The notes under the pieces were generated by a model. The model was not told the DNA's origin. It ran no database searches and was given only the letters and a program-made list of their open reading frames with translations. DNA of 64,000 nt from Methylobacter sp. (lineage in GTDB: Bacteria; Pseudomonadota; Gammaproteobacteria; Methylococcales; Methylomonadaceae), in NCBI RefSeq assembly GCF_023227905.1, contig NZ_JALOCF010000015.1, positions 27,637 through 91,636 on the forward strand, in the 5' to 3' direction. The translations under genes and the position numbers were made by a program. Below, in pieces: positions 26,917-35,216 of the stretch (its first letter is position 1; every line of letters starts with the position of its first letter).

Positions 26917-28278
26917 TTAAAGAGGCTGGAACTTTTTCTCGATGTTTACGACCAATTTTTTATCCATCGCGAACATCACGACATGATCGCCTTCTTCAAA
27001 TACCGTCTCATGATGAATCGAAATGACCTGCTTGTTACGAATCAGCGCTCCCATCACAATGCCTTCAGGGAAATTGATAGAATCCACCCGAAGTCCAACA
27101 ACCGAATTCAAGTCGTTACTTTGATGGGCAATAGCCTCGATAGCCTCGGCGGTACCGCCGCATAGCGAAGTGACTTGCGCCACATCACCGCGGCGCACAT
27201 GCTTCAAAATACTGCCGAGCGTCTCCTGATTGGGCAGCACTGCAACATCAATTCCTGTTCCAGGCAATAGTTTGCTGTATGAAACATGGTTTAGCAGGCA
27301 GATAGCCTTGCGTGCGCCCAAACTTTTTGCCAAGGAAGCGGAAACGATATTGACGCCATCATTTTCAGTAATCGCGCAAAACAAATCGATACTGTCGATA
27401 GACTCATCAAGCAGCATCGCTTCATCGGAGCAATCGCCCAGAAGCACCACGGTATGATCAAGGTCATCGGATATCTTGTGGGCGCGTCTGGGGTCTTTTT
27501 CAATGATTTTCACCTGGTGGTCTTTTTCCAGCGCCAGCGCCAAACGCTTACCGACATGCCCGCCGCCGGCAATAATGATGCGCTTTAATGGCGCCTCCAG
27601 CTTGTTCAACTCTTTCAATACCCAGCGCACTTCTTCACGAGGGGCCACAAAAAAAACTTCATCGCCCGTTTCAATAACGGCCTCGCCATTTACTATGATC
27701 GGAACACCTTGCCGAAAAATAGCCACCACGCGAATCTTACCGCCGACCAGTCGTTCTTTCAGAGTTTTGATTTTTTTGCCGGTTAATGAACCGTCCGCCA
27801 CCACTTTGACTGAAAAAAGGCGCACTTGTCCATCAGCAAAGTCGGAAATATGCTGAACACCCGGGAACTCGATCAAATTACGGATGGCCTCCATAACGAT
27901 TTGTTCCGGGCTAATAACGATATCAACCGGAATCCCGTCCGGGCCGAACAGTTGCGGATTTTTTAGATAATCCACAGCACGCACCCGGGCAATCGTTTTA
28001 GGCCGACTGTAAAGCGCATTAATGATCACGCACGCCAGCATATTGGTCTCGTCGCTGTCGGTAACCGCGATAATCATATCGGCGGTCCGGGCTCCCGCCT
28101 GTTCGAGCACCCTAGGGTGTGCCGCGTTACCGGCAACCGTGGCAATATCGAAACGCTCTTTTAACGCGTCGAGCAACTCCGTCCTGAAATCGACAACTAC
28201 GATATCGTTCTCCTCGCTTGCCAGCGCCCCGGCAACCGATGAACCGGTAACGCCGGCTCCAAGAATAAGTATTTTCAT
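26917..28278 (-). CDS. trkA: Trk potassium uptake system NAD-binding protein TrkA
   Basis: About 453 aa with two RCK units. Each begins with a Rossmann motif: MKILILGAGVTGSSVAGAL at residue 1 and RIIIAGGGHVGKRLALALE near residue 232; each is followed by a TrkA_C domain. It gates TrkH according to bound nucleotide. The ATG at 28278 gives the standard N-terminus; the frame stays open upstream for 17 codons, which is not meaningful. Confidence 0.95.
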   Translation of the reverse strand: MKILILGAGVTGSSVAGALASEENDIVVVDFRTELLDALKERFDIATVAGNAAHPRVLEQAGARTADMIIAVTDSDETNMLACVIINALYSRPKTIARVRAVDYLKNPQLFGPDGIPVDIVISPEQIVMEAIRNLIEFPGVQHISDFADGQVRLFSVKVVADGSLTGKKIKTLKERLVGGKIRVVAIFRQGVPIIVNGEAVIETGDEVFFVAPREEVRWVLKELNKLEAPLKRIIIAGGGHVGKRLALALEKDHQVKIIEKDPRRAHKISDDLDHTVVLLGDCSDEAMLLDESIDSIDLFCAITENDGVNIVSASLAKSLGARKAICLLNHVSYSKLLPGTGIDVAVLPNQETLGSILKHVRRGDVAQVTSLCGGTAEAIEAIAHQSNDLNSVVGLRVDSINFPEGIVMGALIRNKQVISIHHETVFEEGDHVVMFAMDKKLVVNIEKKFQPL

Positions 28279-28310
28279 TTTCGCCCTGCGAGTATTAAAA
28301 AATAAAAGCA

Positions 28311-28380
28311 GACAAAGGGCGAAAGACAAAAGGTAAAAAACCTTGCGCCCTCCGCCCTTTGTCCTTTGTCCTTTGTCTTT
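28311..28380. repeat. 7-bp-periodic inverted repeat
   Basis: GACAAAGGGCGAAAGACAAA faces CCTTTGTCCTTTGTCCTTTG across a 25-30-base centre containing AAGGTAAAAAACCTT. The right arm is three tandem CCTTTGT heptamers. It lies between mtkB and trkA and is related to the heptamers near mltB. Confidence 0.75.
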
Positions 28381-28393
28381 TCGTATCTTTCGC

Positions 28394-29281
28394 TTACATC
28401 TTGGCCAGCACTGCCGCTACCGTTTCACCCATAGCTGCCGGTGTCGGACAGATAGTGACACCCAAGTCTTTCAATATAGCTACCTTTTCTGCGGCGCCTT
28501 CACCCGCTGATGAAATAATCGCGCCGGCATGACCCATGCGCCGACCTTCCGGCGCAGTTAAACCGGCGATATAGGCAATGACCGGTTTACTCATATTTTC
28601 TTTAGCAAAAATCCCGGCTTCAACTTCTTGTGGACCGCCGATCTCGCCAATCATAACCACCACTTTGGTTTCAGGATCAGCTTCAAACTTTTCCAGAATA
28701 TCACGGTGCGAACTGCCGTTGATCGGGTCGCCACCGATACCGACCGAGGTTGAAATGCCTATATTCAAGCGTTTCATCTGGTCAGCGGCTTCATAACCCA
28801 ATGTACCTGAACGCCCGACAATACCGACATTGCCCTGCTTGTAAATATGCCCCGGCATAATGCCCAGCATGGCTCGGCCCGGACTGATAGTGCCCGCGCA
28901 ATTGGGGCCGGTCAGTATCATCCGCTGCTCGACGGGAAAACGGCGCAAAAAGTTTTTAACCGTCATCATGTCCTGTGTCGGAATACCGTCGGTAATCGCT
29001 ACACAATATTTAATGCCTGCATCGGCGGCTTCCATGATGGAGTCGGCGGCAAAGGCAGGCGGAACAAAGATAATGCTGGCTTCAGCCCCAACCTGGTGTA
29101 CGGCTTCTTTGACGGTATTAAAAACCGGCAAGCCCAAATGGGTCTGGCCGCCTTTGCCGGGGGTGATGCCACCGACTACCTTAGAACCGTAATTAATCAT
29201 GTCCTGAGCATGAAAGCTGCCGATTTTTCCGGTAAAGCCCTGAACAATGATGCGTGTTGTTTCATTAATTAAAATAGCCAT
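28394..29281 (-). CDS. mtkB: Malate thiokinase (malate-CoA ligase) alpha subunit MtkB
   Basis: A 295-aa SucD-type ligase subunit: CoA-binding Rossmann start (RIIVQGFTGKIGSFHAQDMI), GPNCAGTISPG, and the phosphohistidine loop GRRMGHAGAIISS. The SucD/MtkB choice rests on context: it follows mtkA by two bases in a cluster with malyl-CoA lyase, as in the serine cycle. There the enzyme makes malyl-CoA from malate, CoA and ATP. A housekeeping succinyl-CoA synthetase is the alternative, but the missing TCA neighbours and the mcl gene upstream favour malate thiokinase. Confidence 0.9.
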   Translation of the reverse strand: MAILINETTRIIVQGFTGKIGSFHAQDMINYGSKVVGGITPGKGGQTHLGLPVFNTVKEAVHQVGAEASIIFVPPAFAADSIMEAADAGIKYCVAITDGIPTQDMMTVKNFLRRFPVEQRMILTGPNCAGTISPGRAMLGIMPGHIYKQGNVGIVGRSGTLGYEAADQMKRLNIGISTSVGIGGDPINGSSHRDILEKFEADPETKVVVMIGEIGGPQEVEAGIFAKENMSKPVIAYIAGLTAPEGRRMGHAGAIISSAGEGAAEKVAILKDLGVTICPTPAAMGETVAAVLAKM

Positions 29282-29283
29282 TT

Positions 29284-30477
29284 TTATGCTCCCTGTGCCG
29301 CTTCTTTTGCAACCGCTTCATTGCGCGCCTGCACCGCTTTTTCAGCCGCTTCGGCCAATGTCTCCGCGGTAATAATAGGCAAGCCGCTGTCCGCGATAAT
29401 TCGGCGGCCTTCTTCAACGTTAGTGCCTGACAATCTGACTATTAACGGAATTTTCATATCGATCTTCTTAACCGCCTCGACAACGCCTTCGGCAATCCAG
29501 TCACAACGGTTGATACCGGCAAAAATATTAACCAGCATGGCTTTTACGTTCTGATCAGCCAACACCAAGCGGAAAGCTTTTTCAGTACGTTCGGCCGATG
29601 CGCCGCCGCCTACGTCGAGGAAGTTGGCAGGTTCGCCGCCGGCCAGTTTGATCATATCCATAGTCGCCATCGCCAAACCTGCGCCATTGATCATGCAGCC
29701 GATGTCGCCATCCAGGCCGACATAGCTTAAACCACGGTCGGCAGCCGCCATTTCGCGAGGATCTTCCTGGGTTTTGTCACGCAGTTCGGATATTTTTTGC
29801 TGGCGGAACAAAGCATTGTCGTCAAAGCCCATTTTGGCGTCCAGCGCAACCAGTTCGTTGCTGTGCGTAACAACCAACGGATTGATTTCCAGCATGCTGG
29901 CATCAAGCTCACGCAAAGCGCGATAACAACCCCGGATAGTTTTAACCGCGTGGCTCAGCAATTCCGGGTCCAGTCCCAGGGCAAAGGCCATTTCACGCGC
30001 CTGATAATCTTGCAAACCCACGGCAGGTTCGATGTAAATTTTGGTAATGGCCTCGGGATTGTTTTCAGCCAGTTCCTCGATTTCCATGCCGCCTTGTGCG
30101 GAGCCGACCATGACAATGCGCTCTGAGCTGCGATCAACCAGAAAACAGAAATACATTTCCTTAGCGATTTCGGTTCCGGCTTCGACATACAATCTGCCGC
30201 ATACTTTGCCGGCAGGGCCGGTTTGGTGGGTGACCAGTCTTTTGCCTAATAAAGCTTCTGCCGCCGCCTCAACTTCGTCGTGCGTTTTGCAGATTTTAAT
30301 ACCGCCCGCTTTACCGCGCGCACCGGAGTGAATCTGCGCTTTCACCGCCCAGATATGCCCGCCAATATCTCTAGAGCGTTGCACGGCTTCTTCCGGACTG
30401 TAGGCCATACCGCCTTCGGCGATTTTAACGCCGTAACCGCTTAAAATTTCTTTCGCCTGATATTCATGAATATCCAC
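29284..30477 (-). CDS. mtkA: Malate thiokinase beta subunit MtkA
   Basis: A 397-aa SucC-like ATP-grasp subunit. The N-terminus MDIHEYQAKEILSGYGVKIA is the family's start, MLEINPLVVTHSNELVALDAK is the ATP/Mg site, and INGAGLAMATMDMIKLAGG followed by NFLDVGGGA lies in the CoA-ligase domain. It forms malate-CoA ligase with MtkB two bases downstream. It is downstream of mcl with a 62-base gap that contains a hairpin (30505-30530), which might tune expression between the lyase and the ligase. Confidence 0.9.
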   Translation of the reverse strand: MDIHEYQAKEILSGYGVKIAEGGMAYSPEEAVQRSRDIGGHIWAVKAQIHSGARGKAGGIKICKTHDEVEAAAEALLGKRLVTHQTGPAGKVCGRLYVEAGTEIAKEMYFCFLVDRSSERIVMVGSAQGGMEIEELAENNPEAITKIYIEPAVGLQDYQAREMAFALGLDPELLSHAVKTIRGCYRALRELDASMLEINPLVVTHSNELVALDAKMGFDDNALFRQQKISELRDKTQEDPREMAAADRGLSYVGLDGDIGCMINGAGLAMATMDMIKLAGGEPANFLDVGGGASAERTEKAFRLVLADQNVKAMLVNIFAGINRCDWIAEGVVEAVKKIDMKIPLIVRLSGTNVEEGRRIIADSGLPIITAETLAEAAEKAVQARNEAVAKEAAQGA

Positions 30478-30504
30478 AGCATCTCCTTCTATTGAATTAT
30501 GTAG

Positions 30505-30530
30505 GCCGGGTTAGCGTAGTCTAACCCGGC
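30505..30530. repeat. Perfect 10-bp hairpin between mcl and mtkA
   Basis: GCCGGGTTAG and CTAACCCGGC with loop CGTAGT. In the - direction of transcription no U-tract follows, so it is not a standard terminator. A degenerate look-alike with CATAACCCGACATTTTTC lies at about 31524-31555, and the 45352-45379 hairpin has the same GTCGGG/CCCGACATTT style. Confidence 0.75.
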
Positions 30531-30539
30531 ATTTTTCTA

Positions 30540-31490
30540 CTATTGATTCTTTGCTGCGATAGCTTCGGCAGCCCTAACCACGTTATTCGCCATTTTTTCC
30601 GATGCCGCATCGATTAAACGGCCGTCTAATGCTGCTGCGCCTTTACCTTGAGCTGCCGCTTCTTTTAAAGCAGCCAGAATGCGTTTTGCTTTTTCAACTT
30701 CAGCCGCAGGCGGCGTGAATATTTCATTGGCTAATTCCACTTGCGTTGGATGTATCGCCCATTTACCTTCACAGCCTAGAGCCGCCGCCCGTCTTGCGGC
30801 CAATTTGTAACCTTCGGGATCTTTAATGTCGCCAAAAGGACCATCAATAGGACGCAAGCCATAAGCGCGACAGGCAACCGTCATCCGGCTGATCGCGAAA
30901 TGCCATTGGTCACCGGGATAATCAGGATTTAAGCCACCGATATTAGTGGTCCGGGCACGGTTGCTGGCCGCGTAATCAGCCACGCCGAAATGCAAGGCTT
31001 CAAGACGGCCCGATGCGCCGTTGCGGGCAATATCTTCCACGTTCGCCATGCCTAGTGCGGTTTCAATCAAGGCTTCAATGCCGATTTTGTTTTTCAGGCC
31101 TTGCTGCATTTCCAACTGGTTAAGCATGGCTTCAACCATATAAACGTCGGAATACACGCCGACTTTAGGAATCAAAATTGTGTCAATCTTTGCGCCGCAC
31201 TGCTCGACCAGATCCACCACGTCGCGTACCATATACTGCGTATCCAGGCCATTGATGCGCACTGAAACGGTTACGCCGTGCCCTTTCCAGTCCAGGTCAT
31301 TAATCGCTTCAATAATATTCTTTCTGGCTTGCAATTTGTCATCCGGAGCAACGGCATCTTCAAGATCCAGAAAAATAAAATCAGCGCCACTTCTCATTGC
31401 TTTTTCAAACATTTCAGGGCTAGAACCCGGAACGGCTAATTCACAGCGTTGAACTCGTTGAACGGACGCTGCATATAAGGTGTGGCTCAT
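30540..31490 (-). CDS. mclA: L-malyl-CoA lyase (HpcH/CitE family)
   Basis: A 316-aa aldolase-like enzyme that splits malyl-CoA into acetyl-CoA and glyoxylate. Family motifs are CELAVPGSSPEMFEKAMRSGADFIFLDLEDAVAPDDK (including the Mg-binding acids), VSVRINGLDTQYMVRD, IGIEALIETALGMANVEDIA, and GCEGKWAIHPTQVELANEIF near the end. Mcl of Methylobacterium is of the same length class. It heads the - strand operon mcl-mtkA-mtkB, diverging from sga. Confidence 0.93.
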   Translation of the reverse strand: MSHTLYAASVQRVQRCELAVPGSSPEMFEKAMRSGADFIFLDLEDAVAPDDKLQARKNIIEAINDLDWKGHGVTVSVRINGLDTQYMVRDVVDLVEQCGAKIDTILIPKVGVYSDVYMVEAMLNQLEMQQGLKNKIGIEALIETALGMANVEDIARNGASGRLEALHFGVADYAASNRARTTNIGGLNPDYPGDQWHFAISRMTVACRAYGLRPIDGPFGDIKDPEGYKLAARRAAALGCEGKWAIHPTQVELANEIFTPPAAEVEKAKRILAALKEAAAQGKGAAALDGRLIDAASEKMANNVVRAAEAIAAKNQ

Positions 31491-31952
31491 TGGTACATTC
31501 CTAATTTCATTGTTGTAAATCCGGTCAGATTAGCATAACCCGACATTTTTCGGCTGCGTAACCAGCGCCGGGCAACCCCAAACTACGCGGCTTAAGCCGA
31601 ACTTAAATTAACCGCACATTTTACTTCGAGAGGCCTCAAAGTCAATTTTTAAAGCTTCCGCTCCTCGGCAACTGCTCCTGCGTTGCCTACAGGGATGTAG
31701 GTACTCAGCGTGAGCAGGAGCGGAAGCTGCGCCTCGGCAATTGCTCCTGCGTTGCTCTACCTCCTGCATCCTTGCAGTCGTGCTCACGCCCCTTACCTAC
31801 ATCTCTGTAGGCACCGCGCGTTTCTCAGCTCAAGCCCTAATCCACCCTTGCCGATTTTTGGCGGCTATGTCATTATTGCTCGTTTTTGGACTTTGACTTT
31901 TACAAGGTTCAAGCTGCGTTAATTACTCAACTACTTACAAAGAGGCAATGCA
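31491..31952. other. Divergent mcl/sga intergenic region rich in inverted repeats
   Basis: No gene seen. It should contain both divergent promoters. Between about 31660 and 31803 lies a long imperfect palindrome whose ends GATGTAGGTA (31694-31703) and TACCTACATC (31794-31803) are perfect inverted copies. The text CTCGGCAATTGCTCCTGCGT recurs, slightly changed, at 47935-47955. A TTGACT at 31893 may be the sga -35 box but no good -10 fits. Confidence 0.65.
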
Positions 31953-33119
31953 ATGGCTGGTCGTAACCACCTATATATTCCGGGCCCTACCAATGTGCCA
32001 AATGAAATCCTGAACGCTATGCATGTCACCATGGAAGACCATCGCTCTCCTGCGTTCCCTAAATTACTGACGCCTCTTTTACAAGATCTGAAAAAAATCT
32101 TTAAAACAGAAACCGGGCAAGCTTTTATTTTTCCGGCGACTGGCACAGCAGGCTGGGAAGTTGCGTTGACCAACACCTTAAACCCGGGCGACAAAGTTTT
32201 AATCTATCGCTTCGGTCAATTCAGCCATTTATGGGCAGAGATGGCAAAACGCCTGGGCTTCGACGTTGAAATTCATCAAGAAGTCTGGGGTAAAGGTATT
32301 CCTCTGGATAGATTGGAAGCCCGCTTAAAAGAAGACACCAACCACGAAATCAAGGCTGTTTTAGCGACGCATAACGAAACCGCTACCGGCGTTACCAGCG
32401 ACATTGGCGGTGTTCGTAAAGCCATGAACGCGGCAGGCCATCCGGCGTTTTTATTCGTAGACGGCGTCAGCTCTATTGCGAGCTTGGATTTCCGTATGGA
32501 CGAATGGGGCGTTGACGGAGCCATTAGCGGCTCGCAAAAAGGTTTCATGATGCCTGCCGGCGGCGCATTTTTGGCATTCAGCCAAAAAGCTTTAAACGCC
32601 GTTGAAACATCTACCTATCCCCGTTGCTTCCTGGACTTAAAAGACCAGATGAACGCCAACAAAGACGGCTACACACCTTACACACCGGCACTGCCTATTC
32701 TGTACGGCTTGCGCAAAGCGTTAGATATGTTGCAGGAAGAAGGCCTGGAAAATGTTTATGCGCGTCATCACCGTTTGGCCGAAGGCGTTCGTAAAGCCGT
32801 TGCCGCCTGGGGATTAACGATCTGCGCCCAACCCGGTTTCGAGTCCGACACTGTAACTGCGGTTATGGTTCCTGAAGACAAAGATGCTAGAAACGTGATC
32901 AGCACCGCTTTCAGCCGATACGACATTTCTTTAGGCGCTGGCTTATCCGAATTGGCCGGTAAAGCTTTCCGTATCGGACACGTCGGCGACATGAACGACG
33001 TTTCGATGTTAGGCTGTATTGCAGGCGTTGAAATGGCAATGCTCGACAGCGGCTTTGACATCAAGCCGGGCTCCGGCGTTGCTGCGGCGATTGAATACTA
33101 CCGCTCAACAGCACAGTAA
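31953..33119 (+). CDS. sgaA: Serine-glyoxylate aminotransferase
   Basis: A 388-aa class V PLP aminotransferase that converts serine and glyoxylate into hydroxypyruvate and glycine, the glycine-regenerating step of the serine cycle. The start MAGRNHLYIPGPTNVPNEIL is typical, and the PLP lysine is in ISGSQKGFMMPAGGAFLAFS. AAAGAGG precedes the ATG. It is followed by hprA, whose product uses its hydroxypyruvate. Alanine-glyoxylate aminotransferase is a close relative; the C1 context supports serine as donor. Confidence 0.94.
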   Translation: MAGRNHLYIPGPTNVPNEILNAMHVTMEDHRSPAFPKLLTPLLQDLKKIFKTETGQAFIFPATGTAGWEVALTNTLNPGDKVLIYRFGQFSHLWAEMAKRLGFDVEIHQEVWGKGIPLDRLEARLKEDTNHEIKAVLATHNETATGVTSDIGGVRKAMNAAGHPAFLFVDGVSSIASLDFRMDEWGVDGAISGSQKGFMMPAGGAFLAFSQKALNAVETSTYPRCFLDLKDQMNANKDGYTPYTPALPILYGLRKALDMLQEEGLENVYARHHRLAEGVRKAVAAWGLTICAQPGFESDTVTAVMVPEDKDARNVISTAFSRYDISLGAGLSELAGKAFRIGHVGDMNDVSMLGCIAGVEMAMLDSGFDIKPGSGVAAAIEYYRSTAQ

Positions 33120-33181
33120 CACCGTACGGGGCGTGTACAACGCGCCCCGTACCCCGTACACACCAATTTAAGTAAAAAATT

Positions 33182-33208
33182 CACCACGAAGGCACGAAGG
33201 ACACGAAG
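33182..33208. repeat. CACCACGAAG repeat, left arm
   Basis: CACCACGAAGGCACGAAGGA followed by CACGAAG. Its inverted copy at 33303-33329 matches at 25 of 27 positions. Both lie in the sga-hprA gap. Confidence 0.85.
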
Positions 33209-33302
33209 TTTTTATTTCGTGTTTTTATCATGGTGTTATGCTTTAAACAGAAAACCTGTGTATTCAATCGGTACGCAGACCAGAAATTTTTTTCTGTTTT
33301 TT

Positions 33303-33329
33303 CTTCGTGCTCTTCGTGCCTTCGTGGTG
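33303..33329. repeat. CACCACGAAG repeat, right arm
   Basis: Inverted copy of 33182-33208, ending CCTTCGTGGTG. Together the arms enclose about 94 bases between sga and hprA and could fold into a long stem in the transcript. Confidence 0.85.
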
Positions 33330-33369
33330 ATATATCTTAATCCACCACACGCCCTTATGAGGATAACCC

Positions 33370-34341
33370 ATGAGCAAACCCAAAGTCTTTGTTACCCGCA
33401 AGTGGCCTGCCTCAGTCGAAGCGAAACTCAAAACCCTTTACGACGTCACCTTAAACGAAGATGACCGGCCTTTAACGGCGAATGAATTCAAATCCGCGCT
33501 GCAAAATTACGATGCCGTCTGTCCCACCGTTTGCGATTCATTTCCCGCCGACGTGATCAACGTCGAAAACAAACGCTGCAAAATACTCGGCAATTTCGGC
33601 GTCGGCTACAATCATATCGACATCAATGCCGCCAAGGCGCAAGGCTTGATTATTACTAATACCCCCGGCGTTTTAACGCACAGCACCGCCGATATTGCGA
33701 TGACCTTGTTGTTAATGTCCGCCCGCCGCGGCGCAGAAGGCGACCGTCTGGTGCGCAGCAAACAATGGCAAGGCTGGTGCCCGACCCATATGCTGAGTAG
33801 CGATGTCACCGGTGCAACCTTGGGCTTGGTCGGTTTCGGCCGTATCGCACAAGCTATGGCGAGAAAAGCCCATCACGGCTTCGGCATGAAAATCGTCTAT
33901 TTCAAACCCAGCCCGGCCGACGAATATGTCACCGACGATCTGAACGCCACCCGTTGCGAATCTATCGAAGAACTGATGCAAGTAGCCGATTATGTTTCAT
34001 TGCACTGCCCCGGCGGCGAGGCAACCCGGCATTTGATCAATGCCGACATGCTTAAGCTGATGAAGCCGTCAGCCCATTTAATCAATACCGCCCGAGGCGA
34101 TGTCGTCGATAGTGTCGCGCTGATTGACGCGCTTAAAAACAACAGAATCGCCGGCGCCGGTCTTGATGTGTATGAAGGAGAACCCAACGTACCCGAAGGC
34201 TTCCTGACCTTGGATAATGTGTCGCTACTGCCGCATCTGGGCAGCGCCACCTTGGGGACGCGCACAGCGATGGGCGAGAAAGTATTAGCCAACTTGGCCG
34301 CATGCTTCGCCGGAACCCCTCTTCCTGACCGGGTTGTTTAG
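33370..34341 (+). CDS. hprA: Hydroxypyruvate reductase (glycerate dehydrogenase)
   Basis: A 323-aa D-2-hydroxyacid dehydrogenase reducing hydroxypyruvate to D-glycerate in the serine cycle. The NAD(P)-binding motif is GLVGFGRIAQAMARK; the catalytic Arg lies in INTARGDVVDSVAL, Glu in GLDVYEGEP and His in LLPHLGSAT. It follows sga with a repeat-filled gap of about 250 bases. Glyoxylate reductase activity is a plausible side activity of the family. Confidence 0.93.
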   Translation: MSKPKVFVTRKWPASVEAKLKTLYDVTLNEDDRPLTANEFKSALQNYDAVCPTVCDSFPADVINVENKRCKILGNFGVGYNHIDINAAKAQGLIITNTPGVLTHSTADIAMTLLLMSARRGAEGDRLVRSKQWQGWCPTHMLSSDVTGATLGLVGFGRIAQAMARKAHHGFGMKIVYFKPSPADEYVTDDLNATRCESIEELMQVADYVSLHCPGGEATRHLINADMLKLMKPSAHLINTARGDVVDSVALIDALKNNRIAGAGLDVYEGEPNVPEGFLTLDNVSLLPHLGSATLGTRTAMGEKVLANLAACFAGTPLPDRVV

Positions 34342-34399
34342 GGTACGCAGAGTGTACGAGACTGTGAAAATATTCGTTTTTAGAAAAAATTAAAGAATT

Positions 34400-34478
34400 C
34401 ACCACGAAGGACACAAAGAAAAACAATCGTTTTAATTCAATGCATTGAAAACTTCGTGTCCTTCGTGTCTTCGTGGTG
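34400..34478. repeat. Second CACCACGAAG inverted-repeat pair, downstream of hprA
   Basis: Left arm CACCACGAAGGACACAAAGA at 34400, right arm ending GTCTTCGTGGTG at 34452-34478. The same family flanks hprA on both sides. The element could act as terminator-like structure or be a mobile repeat. Confidence 0.8.
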
Positions 34479-34551
34479 AAAAATGTTTTTAGCCTAATTT
34501 GGATAATACTTTCACAGTTTCGCACCCTTCCTCTTTCTCCACGTAAAAAAC

Positions 34552-34596
34552 TTGACAACCTCCACTTAATTCTTTAATTTCTGTCTTAACAGAAAT
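34552..34596 (+). promoter_or_regulatory. Promoter and palindromic operator of the GbsR-type gene
   Basis: TTGACA (34552-34557), a 17-base gap and TAATTT (34575-34580). A perfect palindrome ATTTCTGTCTTAACAGAAAT (34577-34596) covers the -10 region. A near copy sits before the next gene at 35182-35201. The overlap suggests autorepression. Confidence 0.75.
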
Positions 34597-34608
34597 AGGA
34601 GAATTAAC

Positions 34609-35145
34609 ATGCAGCTTACCCCCGCTATGGAACGCTTTATTTTGCATTGGGGCGAAATGGGCACCCGTTGGGGCGTGAACCGCTCCGTTGCCCAAGTTCA
34701 CGCTTTGCTTTACCTGTCTCCCAAACCGCTTAACGCAGAAGAAATTGCCGACACTCTGGTGTTGGCCCGATCCAATGTTTCCTCAAGCTTGAAAGAATTG
34801 CAGAGCTTTGGCCTGATCAAAATCACGCATGTGGTGGTAGGCGATAGACGCGACTATTTTGAAGCCATTAAAGATGTGCAAGAGATGTTCAATTTAGTGA
34901 TTGAAGGCCGCAGAAAACGGGAAGTTGACCCCACCCTGACGTTACTTCGCGACCTGTGTATCGAGGCGGATGCCGATACTGAAACCGACCCCGAGGTTAA
35001 AAAACGCATCGCCGATATGCTGGACTTTTTGGAGATCATGACCCGTTGGTACGATCAACTTAGAAAACTGCCCAATAAGACGCTAATGCAATTGGTCAAA
35101 CTCGGCGATGCCGTGGTTAAGTTATTGCCGTTTACCAACAAATAG
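34609..35145 (+). CDS. GbsR/MarR-family transcriptional regulator
   Basis: A 178-aa winged-helix regulator. The N-terminus (MERFILHWGEMGTRWGVNRS) and the wing region (ADTLVLARSNVSSSLKELQSFGLI then VVVGDRRDYFEAI) follow the GbsR pattern. GbsR proteins in Bacillus sense choline; the ligand here is unknown. Operator-like palindromes lie at its own promoter and before the next gene, so it probably represses itself and the SDR-DUF2269-DUF4166 operon. Confidence 0.85.
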   Translation: MQLTPAMERFILHWGEMGTRWGVNRSVAQVHALLYLSPKPLNAEEIADTLVLARSNVSSSLKELQSFGLIKITHVVVGDRRDYFEAIKDVQEMFNLVIEGRRKREVDPTLTLLRDLCIEADADTETDPEVKKRIADMLDFLEIMTRWYDQLRKLPNKTLMQLVKLGDAVVKLLPFTNK

Positions 35146-35181
35146 CAAGAGGCTGTTTTTAAGGCCGCCTTGCGTGCATCA

Positions 35182-35201
35182 ATTTCTTTAATTTCAGAAA
35201 T
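35182..35201 (+). promoter_or_regulatory. Second copy of the GbsR operator, before the SDR gene
   Basis: ATTTCTTTAATTTCAGAAAT keeps the ATTTCT...AGAAAT half-sites of the palindrome at 34577-34596 and lies 15 bases before the next start codon. Confidence 0.65.
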
Positions 35202-35216
35202 AACGGTACAAACAAT

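Noticed and set aside
31710..31922. 70-codon frame in the mcl/sga gap
   Set aside because: It is made of the inverted repeat text and has no start signals.
33219..33464. 81-codon frame overlapping the hprA start
   Set aside because: Out of frame with hprA and covers the CACCACGAAG repeat.
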